DNA of 64,000 nucleotides from Pohlia nutans (taxonomy: Eukaryota > Streptophyta > Bryopsida > Bryales > Mniaceae): contig CM040091.1 in the NCBI GenBank assembly GCA_022496805.1, positions 22,248,336 through 22,312,335 on the forward strand, in the 5' to 3' direction. The position numbers were made by a program, and so were the translations under genes. The notes below the pieces were generated by a model. That model was not told the DNA's origin and did no database searches. It was given only the letters and a program-made list of their open reading frames with translations. Below, one piece after another: positions 47,220 to 57,715 of this stretch (the first letter of the stretch is position 1; each line of letters opens with the position of its first letter).

Positions 47220-47588
47220 CTAGGCTGGTCTTAAACTGCACGACGGAGATCGATCGCAAATGTGAGATAGATATAAACTCTGGTCCACTTTCGAGAATAG
47301 ACACTTTAGTGGCCAGAGACAAGTACTAGTAACACTAGTAATATTGATTAGTTGGATCCAATAAGGGTATAATAATTTGGTGTTTGTTTTATTGGTGGTT
47401 GCCACGACATGGTTCCTAGGTTGGTTGGTGGAGGACGTTGTATTACAATTATATGATCCAGGTTCGATTCCCGTTGAGTCCGTCTGAGGAGTGATGTGAT
47501 ATTCATGTCTTGGTGCTGCTAGTGAGTTATCATAGGCAGAAAAATTTGTACCAACCAGAGAAATACAAAAAGAAATAAGTAGTGATCT

Positions 47589-47620
<32 letters not shown>

Positions 47621-47800
47621 TTTTTTCTTGATAGTTTTGTTTTATTTAGTAATCTATTGGTAAAGGTTGGTTATTTTCAATTCTTCTTTTATTTAGAGTA
47701 ATTGATCCGGCATGTTGTATAGTAATGGTATTTATTTCTTTGAAAGTGTGCATAATAGATGTTTCTGGTAGCTTAAATTTTGTTTTGAGGAGTTTCATTG
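47220..47800. repeat. SINE-like composite repeat with C homopolymer
   Basis: Homologous to 32945-34180. GGTTCGATTCCCGTTGAG at about 47460 fits a pol III B box, but no full tRNA cloverleaf can be drawn. A run of 22 C followed by six T lies at 47599-47626. Confidence 0.6.
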
Positions 47801-48284
47801 AGTAGCAAATGTAACTTATATGCTTGCAAAGAAATCCATCGATTGGCTCATATTCAAAGAGAGCTCGTATGGTCCCCTGTGTTGATTCCCCCGTGAGTGT
47901 CACTTTTCCCCTGTGATTTCGAGTTTTGACATGTGTACAAAATCACATGCTTAAATTTAGTCACCTACTTGTAGAAGGAAAGTTTTAACATGTGTCAAGT
48001 TCTGAAGCTCAAAGGGGAAAGTGGCACTCACAGGGGAATCACACAGGGAACTATATGAGACCCCTGTGATTGGGGCCTGAAGGAAGCTTTTAAGATGCCC
48101 ATTCAATTCTCCTCCTGCATCTCCTACCTCATGTTGCAGAATGCCTGAATCGTTGACTTCCGTGCCATCCACATAATTGTTTATCTTCTTATAGTCTCCG
48201 TATGTGGCATTCCACTTAAATTGTCATAAACATAACATTGAGTAGCATCTATGGTTGCTGCCTTCCCTCCAATAGAACAATGTG

Positions 48285-48510
48285 GAATATTCTACATCAC
48301 ATCAATAGCTATGAGGTAGTGGCATAAAGCAAGAGCAACTAACCATGGTGAACAGTAATTGAAAGCACTCACTCAGTTACAATTCAACATTGTCTTGTAA
48401 TTGCTTATTTGATTCAATACTCATTCAGTTACAATTCAACACTGTCTTGTAATTGCTTCTTTGATTCAATAGCCCATTCATTTACAAATCATTGGTCAGG
48501 TGGATGAAAC
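48285..48510. repeat. Inverted relative of 30593-30810
   Basis: Shares, inverted, GTGGAATATTC, CATGGTGAACAGTAAT-type text and repeated ATTGCTTMTTTGATTCAATA. Two tandem units are visible. Confidence 0.55.
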
Positions 48511-49245
48511 TAAAAGACAGCCTTTTTGAACATTATGAACCAACCGCATTCGTGGCATTGACAATTTGCTGTGATGATGTTATGGAATGTCCTATACTGA
48601 GACCACAAGAGAAAAAGGATTAATTCTGTGGATGGTATGGAGTCAATGATGCTTGCAAGGAGATGTATGAGGGAGATTGAGCTTCTCAAAAACTTGGTTT
48701 TCGTGTTGTATTGGTTTCGTTCGCATTGAAATAAGTTTTCGTTTGTGACATTTAAAAAAAATAAAAAAAATCCTTTATGAGCTCGTGGATGGATCCCTTC
48801 ATGAGTATCGAGGAGTAATACCCAGGTCCCGGGGGGTCATTGTCAAAAATTAGAAAATTATGTGACGTAAAATTAATATAGAGTCCATTTTATTCATCAG
48901 GAGATAAAATTTCTACCTGATTAAAAAATTCTAGATGTAATATAGGATGCTTTAAATTCAAGTAAGGAATAATTCAAGAATCTATCAAAATTATACTTAG
49001 AATATTTCAAAAAATATCTCAAATATTTCAATTATATGATAGCCTCCACTTAATTACCATGTTAATGCAAGTGTTCACATTAATTTCAAAAGAGTGGTGT
49101 CCCCGAGTATTTAGGGTTGTCATATTAGTGATACTTTTTCCAACTTGATGTTGTATTAGACGTCTGACGTTGGTTGTCTAATTAGTCAATTGTCAAATAT
49201 GTTAAACAACTTGAATGAAATATTCTTGAGTATCCAAGAATATTC

Positions 49246-49611
49246 CATATATTATAAGGATATGCTTGTTCGAGACGAAGGGGGGGGGTTCTACTAGACA
49301 TCTTTGATGCTGTGCTCAACACTTTATGTAGAGCTCATGTAAGGCAACTCTAGTCATACCATCACACAATTGACAATTTCTAGCATCTTGAAGTCAGATT
49401 TTAGAGGATAGTAATTCTATGAGTGTTCCATATATTATAAGAATATGCTTGTCTCAGAGGAAGGTGGGTGGAGGGGGGTCAACTACACATCTTTGATGTC
49501 CTGCTCAACATTTTATGTAGTGATCACGTAAGACAACTCTAGTCATACCATCACACAATTGACAATTTCCAACATCTTGAAGACGAACTTTAGAGGACAG
49601 TAATTGTACGT
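49246..49611. repeat. ~182-bp tandem duplication with G tracts
   Basis: Two copies beginning CCATATATTATAA, both with ATATGCTTGT, a G run, CATCTTTGATG, CATACCATCACACAATTGAC and CATCTTGAAG. The G tract differs (GGGGGGGGG versus GGTGGGTGGAGGGGGG). Confidence 0.82.
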
Positions 49612-49909
49612 GTGCCAGTATGTTTTTTCCATCCAAGTGCATGTAGGCTATACAATGCAAACTTAGCCCTCTTTTGTACTGGAGTAGGCTCCCTTCATCC
49701 AATGGCAAAATCATTTACACTGACACACATAGAACACAAGTACACACATAGAACACAAGTAGAGATTACACACGTAAAACAGATCACCTCCTAAACAAGA
49801 ATCTGGTAAACAATGGTCTGCCACATATCTTAAAAAGCTACAGATCAATAACAGATATTAAAGAATGAAACCAACACACATATTTTCACATAACAAGGTC
49901 TCTTCGAAG

Positions 49910-50263
49910 TTAACTCCTAAAACATCCTCACCTCTCTCCAGATTTGGAGAATTTCAAAGATCTCTTATAAAATGTATCTAAAAGAGATATTTTGAACTAA
50001 GTGATATATGAATAAATGTTGTGCAATATGAATTTTTGATTCTATCCAAATGGTTAGATCTATGATTGTTGTCACCAATTTCACAAGGCATAACAATTTC
50101 ACAAATTTCCCCCTTTCTAATGGGATCACACATGCATGAAGCTAACTTCCTATAAACGATATAGTAAAAAATTCACACTACAAAAAGTCAATGACGGATG
50201 AAAAAATTGTGTTTGACTCTGTACATCCTCTACTTTCGGGACGGTTGGACGTTTAAGGGTTAA
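49910..50263. mobile_element. TTAA-type element
   Basis: TTAA-CTCCTAAAACATCC at left and GGACGTTTAAGGG-TTAA at right, about 354 bp. Right half shared with 31250-31431. Confidence 0.72.
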
Positions 50264-50480
50264 GCATGTTCTATATATATCCACTACCAAAATTAATATG
50301 AACCCCTTCTAAACATACCCCCTTTCAAATGAGCATATTGTGTGCCATTTGGCCTCTCAAAGATGACAATCAAGCACAGGATGTCAATGAAACCCTAAAA
50401 ATGATGCAAAATACAAGTCATTTATGTAAATAATCCACCCTGCCACATTCCCAAACTTGTCATAATAGAGAGGGGCATCT

Positions 50481-50481
50481 T

Positions 50482-50556
<75 letters not shown>
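50481..50556. repeat. (CA)n(TA)n microsatellite
   Basis: A short CA run passes into about 32 TA dinucleotides without interruption. Confidence 0.95.
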
Positions 50557-50558
<2 letters not shown>

Positions 50559-51099
50559 CAATATCCACTGTGAAAAAGTACGAAATATTGTAGCTAGGCT
50601 TTATACCGTTTTCCTACCGATTTTTACTGCAATGAATAAATGCATTGCTCGTTGCTCATACTATCAGAACTCTATCAGAACCTACCGGTACCTTTGATAC
50701 TTGGAAAGCTGGTATTTCTGGTTGCAAGTGCGACCATTCAATCATGTTCGTTTTTAGGGTTTCGGATGTAAAGGAAGGCAAATTTCTGGCTTGAAATGAA
50801 AACAGAAAGATACAGCAGAATATTTTTGCAAGTTAGCAGGAAATTACGATGAGTTGCTTAGTTACCTTATGCAACTCAAAGATCCATTCAAACATAAATT
50901 TCGTTTGATTCCTTCTACTCTTCTCTCTTTTCATGGCCTAACTTGTTTGGGACACTATGCGAGCAGCAAAGATTGTCCGAATTACTCTGACTCATACTGA
51001 GTTGGAGGATTAGAAAAGTACAACAATTTTCAAACAAAGCAGTCTGGTTTTCCGTACTGTAAACCGTCTCAGACAATATAATTATGGTGCGTTCTTGCT

Positions 51100-51451
51100 C
51101 ACTACTAGCAAAGGCGTCGCTTCTCACTCAGAACAACATCAGAGTTCACTGTACACACTTGTCCTACATGACGAATCGCACTCACCAAATCTTCAGCGCC
51201 TGGGCAATGAGTGTGAAGTGGCGTTGTTTAACTCACCTACCGACTGAAAACACTACTAGAAAATCTTATTGTTCTATTGATTCGGTCGCGTTGATGTCGG
51301 ACACTTTTCTGTAATCTGGACAGAAATTTGTTGATTTGGACAAAAATGCAACCATATCAACAGAAAAGTGTCCTGCATCAACGTGACCGAATCAATAGAA
51401 CATTTGGATTTTCTAGTAGTAAAAGCGACGCCTTCTCGGCTGGTAGTAGTG
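51100..51451. mobile_element. CACTA-type element interrupted by a second one
   Basis: Left end CACTACTAGCAAAGGCGTCG, right end CGACGCCTTCTC...GGTAGTAGTG. TGCT flanks both sides (51096-51099, 51452-51455), one base longer than the usual 3-bp duplication. A related element without the insertion is 15596-15764. Its right end lies 18 bp from the stop codon of the membrane-protein gene. Confidence 0.75.
51251..51420. mobile_element. Nested CACTA-type MITE
   Basis: Starts CACTACTAGAAAATC and ends GATTTTCTAGTAGT (final G lost), with AAA on both sides. Long arms include TTCTATTGATTCGGTC. Confidence 0.8.
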
Positions 51452-51469
51452 TGCTATGAATAACTTACT

Positions 51470-53931
51470 TTATTGCAAGTTGTAGACGTCTTGCAATGAT
51501 TTCTTAAGGCGCAGCATCAAGTACTTGGTAAAGCCGAGGGCAACAAGTTCAACCAGCACACAAACGAGCCCTACTTGGAAACCAAACAGGCTCCAGGTGC
51601 TGAAGCCAATGGACAGAAACATGAGGACGGAGGTGAGCCACATGAACAGGCGGGGCAGCTCACTGACCAAACCCAGTTTGCACAGCCAAATCCAAGCCAG
51701 CGTGCGCGGGCAATGCAGGAGGTGGCCCAACAGAGCTGCATTCACAACCAGCCCTACAAAGCTCCCCAACAGTGTGAGCATCCACAGGCACCCGTACAGT
51801 TTGTGTTGCCAATCCTTCACCTGGCCTGTCACATCTGTCACCAGAGGTTGAATGGAGAGCCCGGCCAGTAGCGTTTCCTACACCACAAATCAACAACTCA
51901 GGAAGTCAGTGTAAATTTTGGGTACATATGAGCGAACAAAGGGTATTTAATTGGGGGCTATGAAATAATTGGAATATTCTACTATTTATAGTATGTTTAG
52001 GGTATATTTCATATAATCTAAGAATATTTTAAAATGTTCCCAATTTGGTTTCAGAACACCGTATATTACTTCTATAAACTTATGATTTTTATCTCAAATG
52101 AATAAAAGACACCCTATATTTGTTCTCTCATAGTTATCTAAACTCCTGACAGTGACTTCCCGGAGATCAACAATTATACTAACCAATCATGTTTCAATTA
52201 ACATATACAATGTACCCTGAGCCATACAATGACACTTCATATTATGACAATATTATTGTTTCATGCAATGACATGTACTTTCTGTGATTAATCCCCGGGC
52301 TGCACTCTACATTATGTTTGAGAATCACGTGTGTTCATGACCTCCTCTTAAAACCCCCTTGTATACAAGAGGTTATATGTCTGAATGTCTTTGTAGACAT
52401 ATATATTTAAGGTAAGTATATGTGAATATTTTGAGTTCTAAATGTGTTTATTATATGTATAGGTAGTATTACGGTAGTGTTCAAATTAATACCCCTTCTG
52501 TGCACTCACGTAGTCACGTATACTTGTACATGTTTAGTAAAGTGCAGGTCTACCCGGAGATTAATCCATGCCTACCACCTTGAAGTTAGGACTTCTCAAT
52601 AGAGGGACAACTATCAAGTTGGTGTACGTAAAGGACATATTATTCAGTGACGTTTAGAGCCAAATGGATACTTCAAATCTGTTTTTTCATTGGAGTAATT
52701 TCATTAACTCCTAAGGAATTGAAATGGATATAATCGTTCTGAAAAGTTTGCATCGTGAAGAACAAGTTGTAGACTTGTAGGACCAATTTCGTAATATTTG
52801 CCATACATATTCAATGAAACTTCCGCGATTCCTAGTCATGATTGGTTTCAAAATTATGACAAATTATTCAATCAACCATATATTGTGAAAAATATGATTC
52901 AAGTGGGACTAGATTCTATATCAGTCACCGGAATCAGTTCATATGTTGGTCCATAAACAGTTCAAGCAAAGAACCTAGTTAAAGAAATATGACTCGGTTC
53001 TATTCAGGTTTCTTGGTTCTCTAGGGGTTAGTAATGCGTGCAATTTGTTAAGTGATTCTCCATTCATTAGTAGCAGAACTGTCGTTTTCATTCCTCACTT
53101 TGTGGAAACAGTGAACAGCGATAGAATATTGTGTCCTCATTTCTGTCTTCTTGTGACCAATTCCACTCACAACCATCGACGCAACCCGTGCACATGCCTG
53201 GCGCAGTTTCATTCTTATTTCATTTATAGTAAGTGAAAAACAACACATTTACTACTAGTGATTCAATGCCCGAATGACTGCCATTCTAAAGAAATACCTG
53301 AATCACAGGGAGCTCATTTTGATTCCCCTGTGTTGATTCCCCTAAGAGTGCCACTTTCCCCTCTGAGCTTCAGAACTAGACACATGTTAAACTTTCCTTC
53401 TACAAATAGGTGACTAAGCTTGGGCAGGTGATTTTGTACACATGTCAAAACCCCAATTCACAGGGAAAAGTGGCACTCACGGGGGAATAACACAGGGGAA
53501 CCAAAATGAGCTCCCTGTGAATGGAGAATCAGGTGCCGATCGATCACCACATTTCGACCTGAAATACGGCGAAATTTAACAACCGAAGTTCCTTCAGGAG
53601 TGTACATTATATCAATAGGAATTTATGCATGTTGATGTACACTCACCACAATAAGAAAGGTGGTCCACTTGGACACATGTCCCTTATGAACCTCTTCGCC
53701 GCAGGCTTCAGGGGAGGGATGGAAGAATGGAGGGTTGTGGAGAAAGAAAAGCCCCAAGAGCCCTTGCTCCGGCACGGCTTGCAGATGAAGTTCTTCCAGT
53801 CGTGACCTCGCCGTCCGTTTCCTGAATCGTGTTGCCGTCAAATCATCACTGGGTTCCAGACCGTTCTCGACCACAGTAGTGCCGGTACCAGTGGCTTCAA
53901 CATTCACGACCGTGTCGGTAACCTGCGCCAT
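51470..53931 (-). CDS. Four-helix membrane protein of unknown family
   Basis: Two exons, 53931-53647 and 51877-51470, join in phase 0 (donor GTG-GTGAGT, acceptor TGTAG-GAAACG) for 230 residues. The first ~75 residues are hydrophilic with a basic patch (RFRKRTARSR). Hydrophobic segments follow: about 85-105 across the splice junction (TTFLIVETLLAGLSI), 125-150 (WMLTLLGSFVGLVVNAALLG), 170-190 (LFMWLTSVLMFLSIGF) and 195-218 (VGLVCVLVELVALGF). The C-tail is LRLKKSLQDVYNLQ. Four helices with cytosolic tails is the simplest topology. I do not recognise the family. The 1769-bp intron contains at least five repeats, and a CACTA-type element lies 18 bp after the stop. Exon 1 is duplicated as relics beside both LRAT copies. 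Confidence 0.7.
51907..52170. repeat. Repeat shared with 8187-8460, in membrane-gene intron
   Basis: Very similar to the 8187 copy throughout, including ATGAGCGAACAAAGGGTATT and GTTCTCTCATAGTTATCTAA. Confidence 0.75.
52305..52550. repeat. GGGTGCA-family repeat in membrane-gene intron
   Basis: Uninterrupted counterpart of the repeat split by a MITE in GDSL intron 3: CTACATTATGTTTGAGAATC, TATACAAGAGGTTATAT and CCCCTTCTGTGCACTCACGTA. Confidence 0.7.
52704..53031. mobile_element. TTAA-type (family B related) element in membrane-gene intron
   Basis: Left TTAA-CTCCTAAGGAATTG, right TTCTCTAGGGG-TTAG. Interior includes ATATTGTGAAAAATATGATTC as in family B. Confidence 0.6.
53065..53260. mobile_element. 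CACTA-type non-autonomous element in membrane-gene intron
   Basis: Left end CATTAGTAGCAGAACTGTCG (one substitution in CACTA), right end ACTACTAGTG, ATT on both sides (53062-53064, 53261-53263). 196 bp; matches 46083-46274. Confidence 0.88.
53304..53519. mobile_element. CACAGGG-ended MITE, absent from the LRAT-linked copies
   Basis: Starts CACAGGGAGCTCATTTTG and ends with the inverse, AAT on both sides (53301-53303, 53520-53522). Copies A and B read straight through here (CCTGAATG-AGAATCAGG). A diverged relative lies at about 47870-48070. Confidence 0.85.
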
Positions 53932-54783
53932 GACACGTACTCCAGATGTACCAAAACTCCAATCGATTCTAGACCTGGATGATCAATATATCACCGACAC
54001 TATACGAAGAAGTCAAATTAACCCTAAGATGGCCGGACTCCCTTACTACACTCCCTCTGGCTAAGTCTACAATCATAGTATGTCATCGATCCTCAAACCC
54101 AAGTGATTGTCCTAATTGCCGACATCCTGAATGATCTCTTCTACTACCCATATGTGTTGCAAAAGAGATCAAATGAAAGGCATCGTTCATTTCGCAAGAT
54201 GGCGCGTTGAGAGCGAATCAAACTTAATATGTGCTAAGACTCCAGTAATAAGCACACGCGCGACTGTCGGAAAAAGGCAGCAGACAGAAACTAGCTCACC
54301 GGTTTCCTCGCTCTTTAATTTGATAAGTCTGTATCTACCGTAATCATGTGAGTTGCTGTGTCATGTCGATGAGCAGGGGATGTTTGACAATTGAACCAGC
54401 GTCCTTTGGAGGATTAATGCGAACCATCGATAATGAATATTCGATCACATGACATCATGCTTAAATCATTCACCGGGGAGGTAACATGCTTTTTGTAGAT
54501 GCATATTTACTCTTACTGAATTGAGAAGATTGTAGAAGTTCCGAGATCCTTTTTCAGGATCAAAAATCGAACTACCAGTCCTGATCGACTTATCGGTCCC
54601 AGTGCAAAGTAGAAAATATAGTCAAGGCTACATTTGCATTACTTATGACCACTTCAGCATCGTCGGTAAGAATCTGAGCGAACGTGTTGACATCTTCTTT
54701 TTTTTGGGGGACAAATTGAAAGAATGCACGTGTTGACTTTGGATTCCTCCGACAACTGGCTCGTTTAAATCTAGTGGTATTTC
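53932..54783. other. Upstream flank of membrane-protein gene, nothing else recognised
   Basis: Should contain the minus-strand promoter. No bounded repeat or gene was seen. Confidence 0.35.
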
Positions 54784-55936
54784 AGTATAATTGATTAGTA
54801 CGATAATACTTGTACCGCGCGCCCCCCAAGTTGCAAGAAACGGTCTGAGATTCGTGCCTGAAATGCTCGAAGAACCTACACTGATTTAAAAAAAATATTG
54901 CAGAGTTCGAATTTCTTGTGACGAAACCGCAATCCATGCATGGAAAAGATTCTGTGTGCACATCGTTTGAGTTGAAAACAAATTCGGATTAAGGAATTCT
55001 TGAACTGAGTACTACGGTCCAAAACAAGAGTTTCTCATTCATGCACAGTACTTGTATTCTCACTTCCTTCTCTGGAGCTAGCTAGGATCAGACTTTAGAG
55101 TCTTTCCGCGCCCCCTGGTTGCAAGAAAGTTGCGAGATTGAAGCCTGGGACGCTCGAAGACCTAGAACACTAATTTATAAAATATTGCAGACTTTGAATT
55201 TCGTGTGATGAAACCACGTACGGTCCGTGGGAAAGACTCTGTGTGCACATCGTTTGAGTTGAGAAGAGGTTTGGATCGACGAATTCTTCAACACCAGTAC
55301 TGAGTTGTACTGCGGTCCAACACAAGTTAGAGTTTCTCATCCTGGTGACCCATTCCAATTGATATGTATGTAGATGGAGACTCCTGAAGAGATCATTGAG
55401 CAGAGCTGCCTGTCCAGATCATGGTGTGATTTCAAGACCCACACAACAGGTGATGCATCAAGCTAGTGAACCTTCTTCACGTACAGTACTTGTCTTTTGA
55501 CTTCATTGTCTGAAGCTAGCTACGATCTGACTCTTTCTTTTTTGTGCTACCACACTGAGCCCGTCCTGGCCACAACGTGAAAGTCTGATCGCTTGAGCAC
55601 TGATGAAGATTTTCTGTTTTCATTCGATTTGACATGATATGTTAGGAAGAAATGACCGAGTCCCTTCGATTCAGGAATGAAGGTGATGCCTACTCATTCA
55701 GCTCTTCGCTACTAGGATCATACACTGATTGCTACGTTTGTTAGCAACGGTAGACACAGGCAACCTTGACCGATTCACTGCCAACTAAATATTACTGCCA
55801 AACCGCTGATTGTAGCAAGTTTTGCAAGCGGGTTTTCAATTTAGCAAGTGTTCACCAAGAATTCACCATCATTCTTGTACCATTTACTACCTGGCAAAGG
55901 TGCCCCGTGAGACTACGGTAATTTAGTAGCTTCAAG

Positions 55937-56553
55937 ATGCCAAGAAGTCCGGCCGCGGTTGCGTTGGGAATTGTCCCAAGGAAGATCAAGGAAAAGGAGC
56001 TAAAGCCGGGGGACCACATCTGCACGGACCGGAACGTGACATACTACTACCACCACGGAATCTACATGGGCAACGACAGAGTGATCCATTTCACCAAGGT
56101 GTCGGAGAGCAATCCCCCCGGTGAGAACGAAAAGTGCCATCACTACGAGGACACCACCACCGATGAGCCCTGGTTCGTAAGTGCTGCCTCAAGTGCTTCG
56201 TGCGCAGGAAACCAGGCTCCTGGAATCCTCACTCCCTCTACATCTTCGAGTACGGGAAATGGCTCACCCCCTTTTCGATCATCAACATCGGAGGCAGCCA
56301 CCAGAAAGCCATACCGGCGGAGGAGGTGTTGAGGAACGCTGCTGAGATGCTGGGAAAGGGTAAGAAGGGGAAATGTGACATGCTGGTGAGCAAAAAGTGT
56401 GAGAAGAAATGCTTCGGGGATTACTCTCTGGGGTTCAAAAGCTGCGAAACGTTTGCGTTCTACTGCAAAACCGAGAGTCGGTACTGGTTTGGGAGCAAGC
56501 AGGTGCTGCTCGAAGCAGCTTGTGTTGTTGATCATATTGTAATTACTAGGTAA
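55937..56553 (+). pseudogene. LRAT / NC-domain copy B, frameshifted
   Basis: The ATG frame runs MPRSPAAVALGIVPRK through the His box HHGIYMG and HFTK, then hits a 4-base deletion at about 56172 (TGG-TTCG where copy A has TGGGGAGTTCG). The frame thereafter differs and stops at 56332. The original frame resumes in another phase to 56553 and still contains SCETFAFYCKTE with the catalytic Cys. It lacks the EML expansion of copy A and ends about 15 residues earlier (VVDHIVITR). Unless translation uses an unusual route, no complete LRAT domain can be made. Confidence 0.82.
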
Positions 56554-57054
56554 ACCCTAAATTTAAAGCATCACAGCCCTCCGCAACAGAGGTGTACGGC
56601 ACTGAAGGAAGCTAGCAGATATGATGTTGGCCAGTGTGAATCAATTTTTCACAAGGTAGGGCTCTGGATGAAGGATCAGGTGTTTATTGAAATATAGCTA
56701 TTGGAATATACGTAGACTACTGAGATTTGATGAATTGAGATCTTTAGTGATACTTTCTACTGTATATGAACTGGATGAAATTGGGAAGAACTTACCTCAT
56801 TTTTTGGGACCAGGTATGTATGTATTGCTGGTGCACGGTTCTGGAGTAGGCACCCACTACTGCCCTGCCACAAAAGAGTAGTTTTCCTCACTGCGTGCAA
56901 TTCGGCAGCTGATTCTCCATTCAGAGACTTGCCATTCCAAAGAAGTACCTGAATGAAGAATCAGGTGCCGATCGATCACCACATTTCGACCTCGAGTAAG
57001 GCGAAAATTAACAACCGAAGTTCCTTCAGGAGTGTTCATTATATCAATAGGAAT

Positions 57055-57270
57055 TTATGCATGTTGATGTGCACTCACCACAATAAGAAAGGTGGTCCAC
57101 TTGGACACATGTCCCGCATGAACCTCTTCGCCGCAGGCTTCAGTGGAGGGATGGAAGAATGGAGGGTTGTGGAGAAAGAAAAGCCCCAAGAGCCCTCGCT
57201 CCGGCACGGCTTTCAGATGAAGCTCTTCTAGTCGTGACCTCGCCGTCCGTTTCCTGAATCGTATCGACGT
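57055..57270 (-). pseudogene. Relic of membrane-protein exon 1 (copy B)
   Basis: Reads RFRKRTARSRLEELHLKAVP and on to GHVSKWTTFLIV with an intact GTG-GTGAGT donor, but the upstream N-terminal codons and ATG are replaced by unrelated sequence and no exon 2 follows. Confidence 0.85.
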
Positions 57271-57295
57271 CAAAAATTCACGACGAATTTACAGT

Positions 57296-57715
57296 GCTTA
57301 CTATTTCATGGGTTTTGAATTGACCTTCAACACAAAGGAATTTGAATTGCTTATTTTTATGTGTGTGCACGTGAACATCTATAACATTTTTTGATTAAAT
57401 GGTTTATTAATTAAAAGTTTTTCTGGGTTATGGTCGAGATGAGTATCCTCAAAGTTCAGGGTTTATGGGATATTGCATTAGTTTTCTATGTTATGGGCTT
57501 TGAATTGACGTATAACACAGAGGATTTCGAATGCTCGTTTTCATTATGTGCACATGAACACCAGCAGGTGTTAGGGTCAATTACTAATTAGAAGGTTTTT
57601 CGGGTTATGGTCAAGATGAGAACTTTAAAGTTTAGGGTTGAGGGTTGCATTTGAGTGTTTACAGGTTTATGCATTGGCTTCTATTTCATGGGCTCTACAA
57701 TTTGAATGCTCATTT
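57296..57715. repeat. Degenerate tandem repeat, ~180-190 bp unit
   Basis: Phrases TATTTCATGGGYTTTGAATTGAC, GGGTTATGGTC-AGATGAG and TGTGCAC-TGAACA recur two to three times. Confidence 0.6.

Larger units (their letters stand above)
54784..57280. repeat. Segmental duplication, copy B, with internal partial duplication of its 5' part
   Basis: Matches 40470-43275. The block around GTTGCAAGAAA...GAACCTACAC...CATCGTTTGAGTTGA occurs twice (about 54825-55050 and 55105-55330), so the upstream region was tandemly duplicated here. Confidence 0.85.

Noticed and set aside
47459..47470. B-box-like GGTTCGATTCC suggesting a tRNA gene
   Set aside because: No acceptor stem or anticodon arm can be drawn, and a homologous stretch at 33 kb is more degraded, so a SINE-like relic is more likely.
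1..50263. Firm assignment of the TTAA elements to piggyBac
   Set aside because: TTAA is also used by Kolobok and Sola elements, and two copies show TTAT or ATAT duplications; without a transposase the superfamily stays open.
51470..53931. Resemblance of the four-helix protein to Orai calcium channels
   Set aside because: Topology is similar but the conserved acidic pore region and other Orai motifs are not visible.
56174..56210. 36-nt GTAAGT...CAG as a true intron in LRAT copy B
   Set aside because: Too short for plant splicing, and copy A encodes protein through the same bases.
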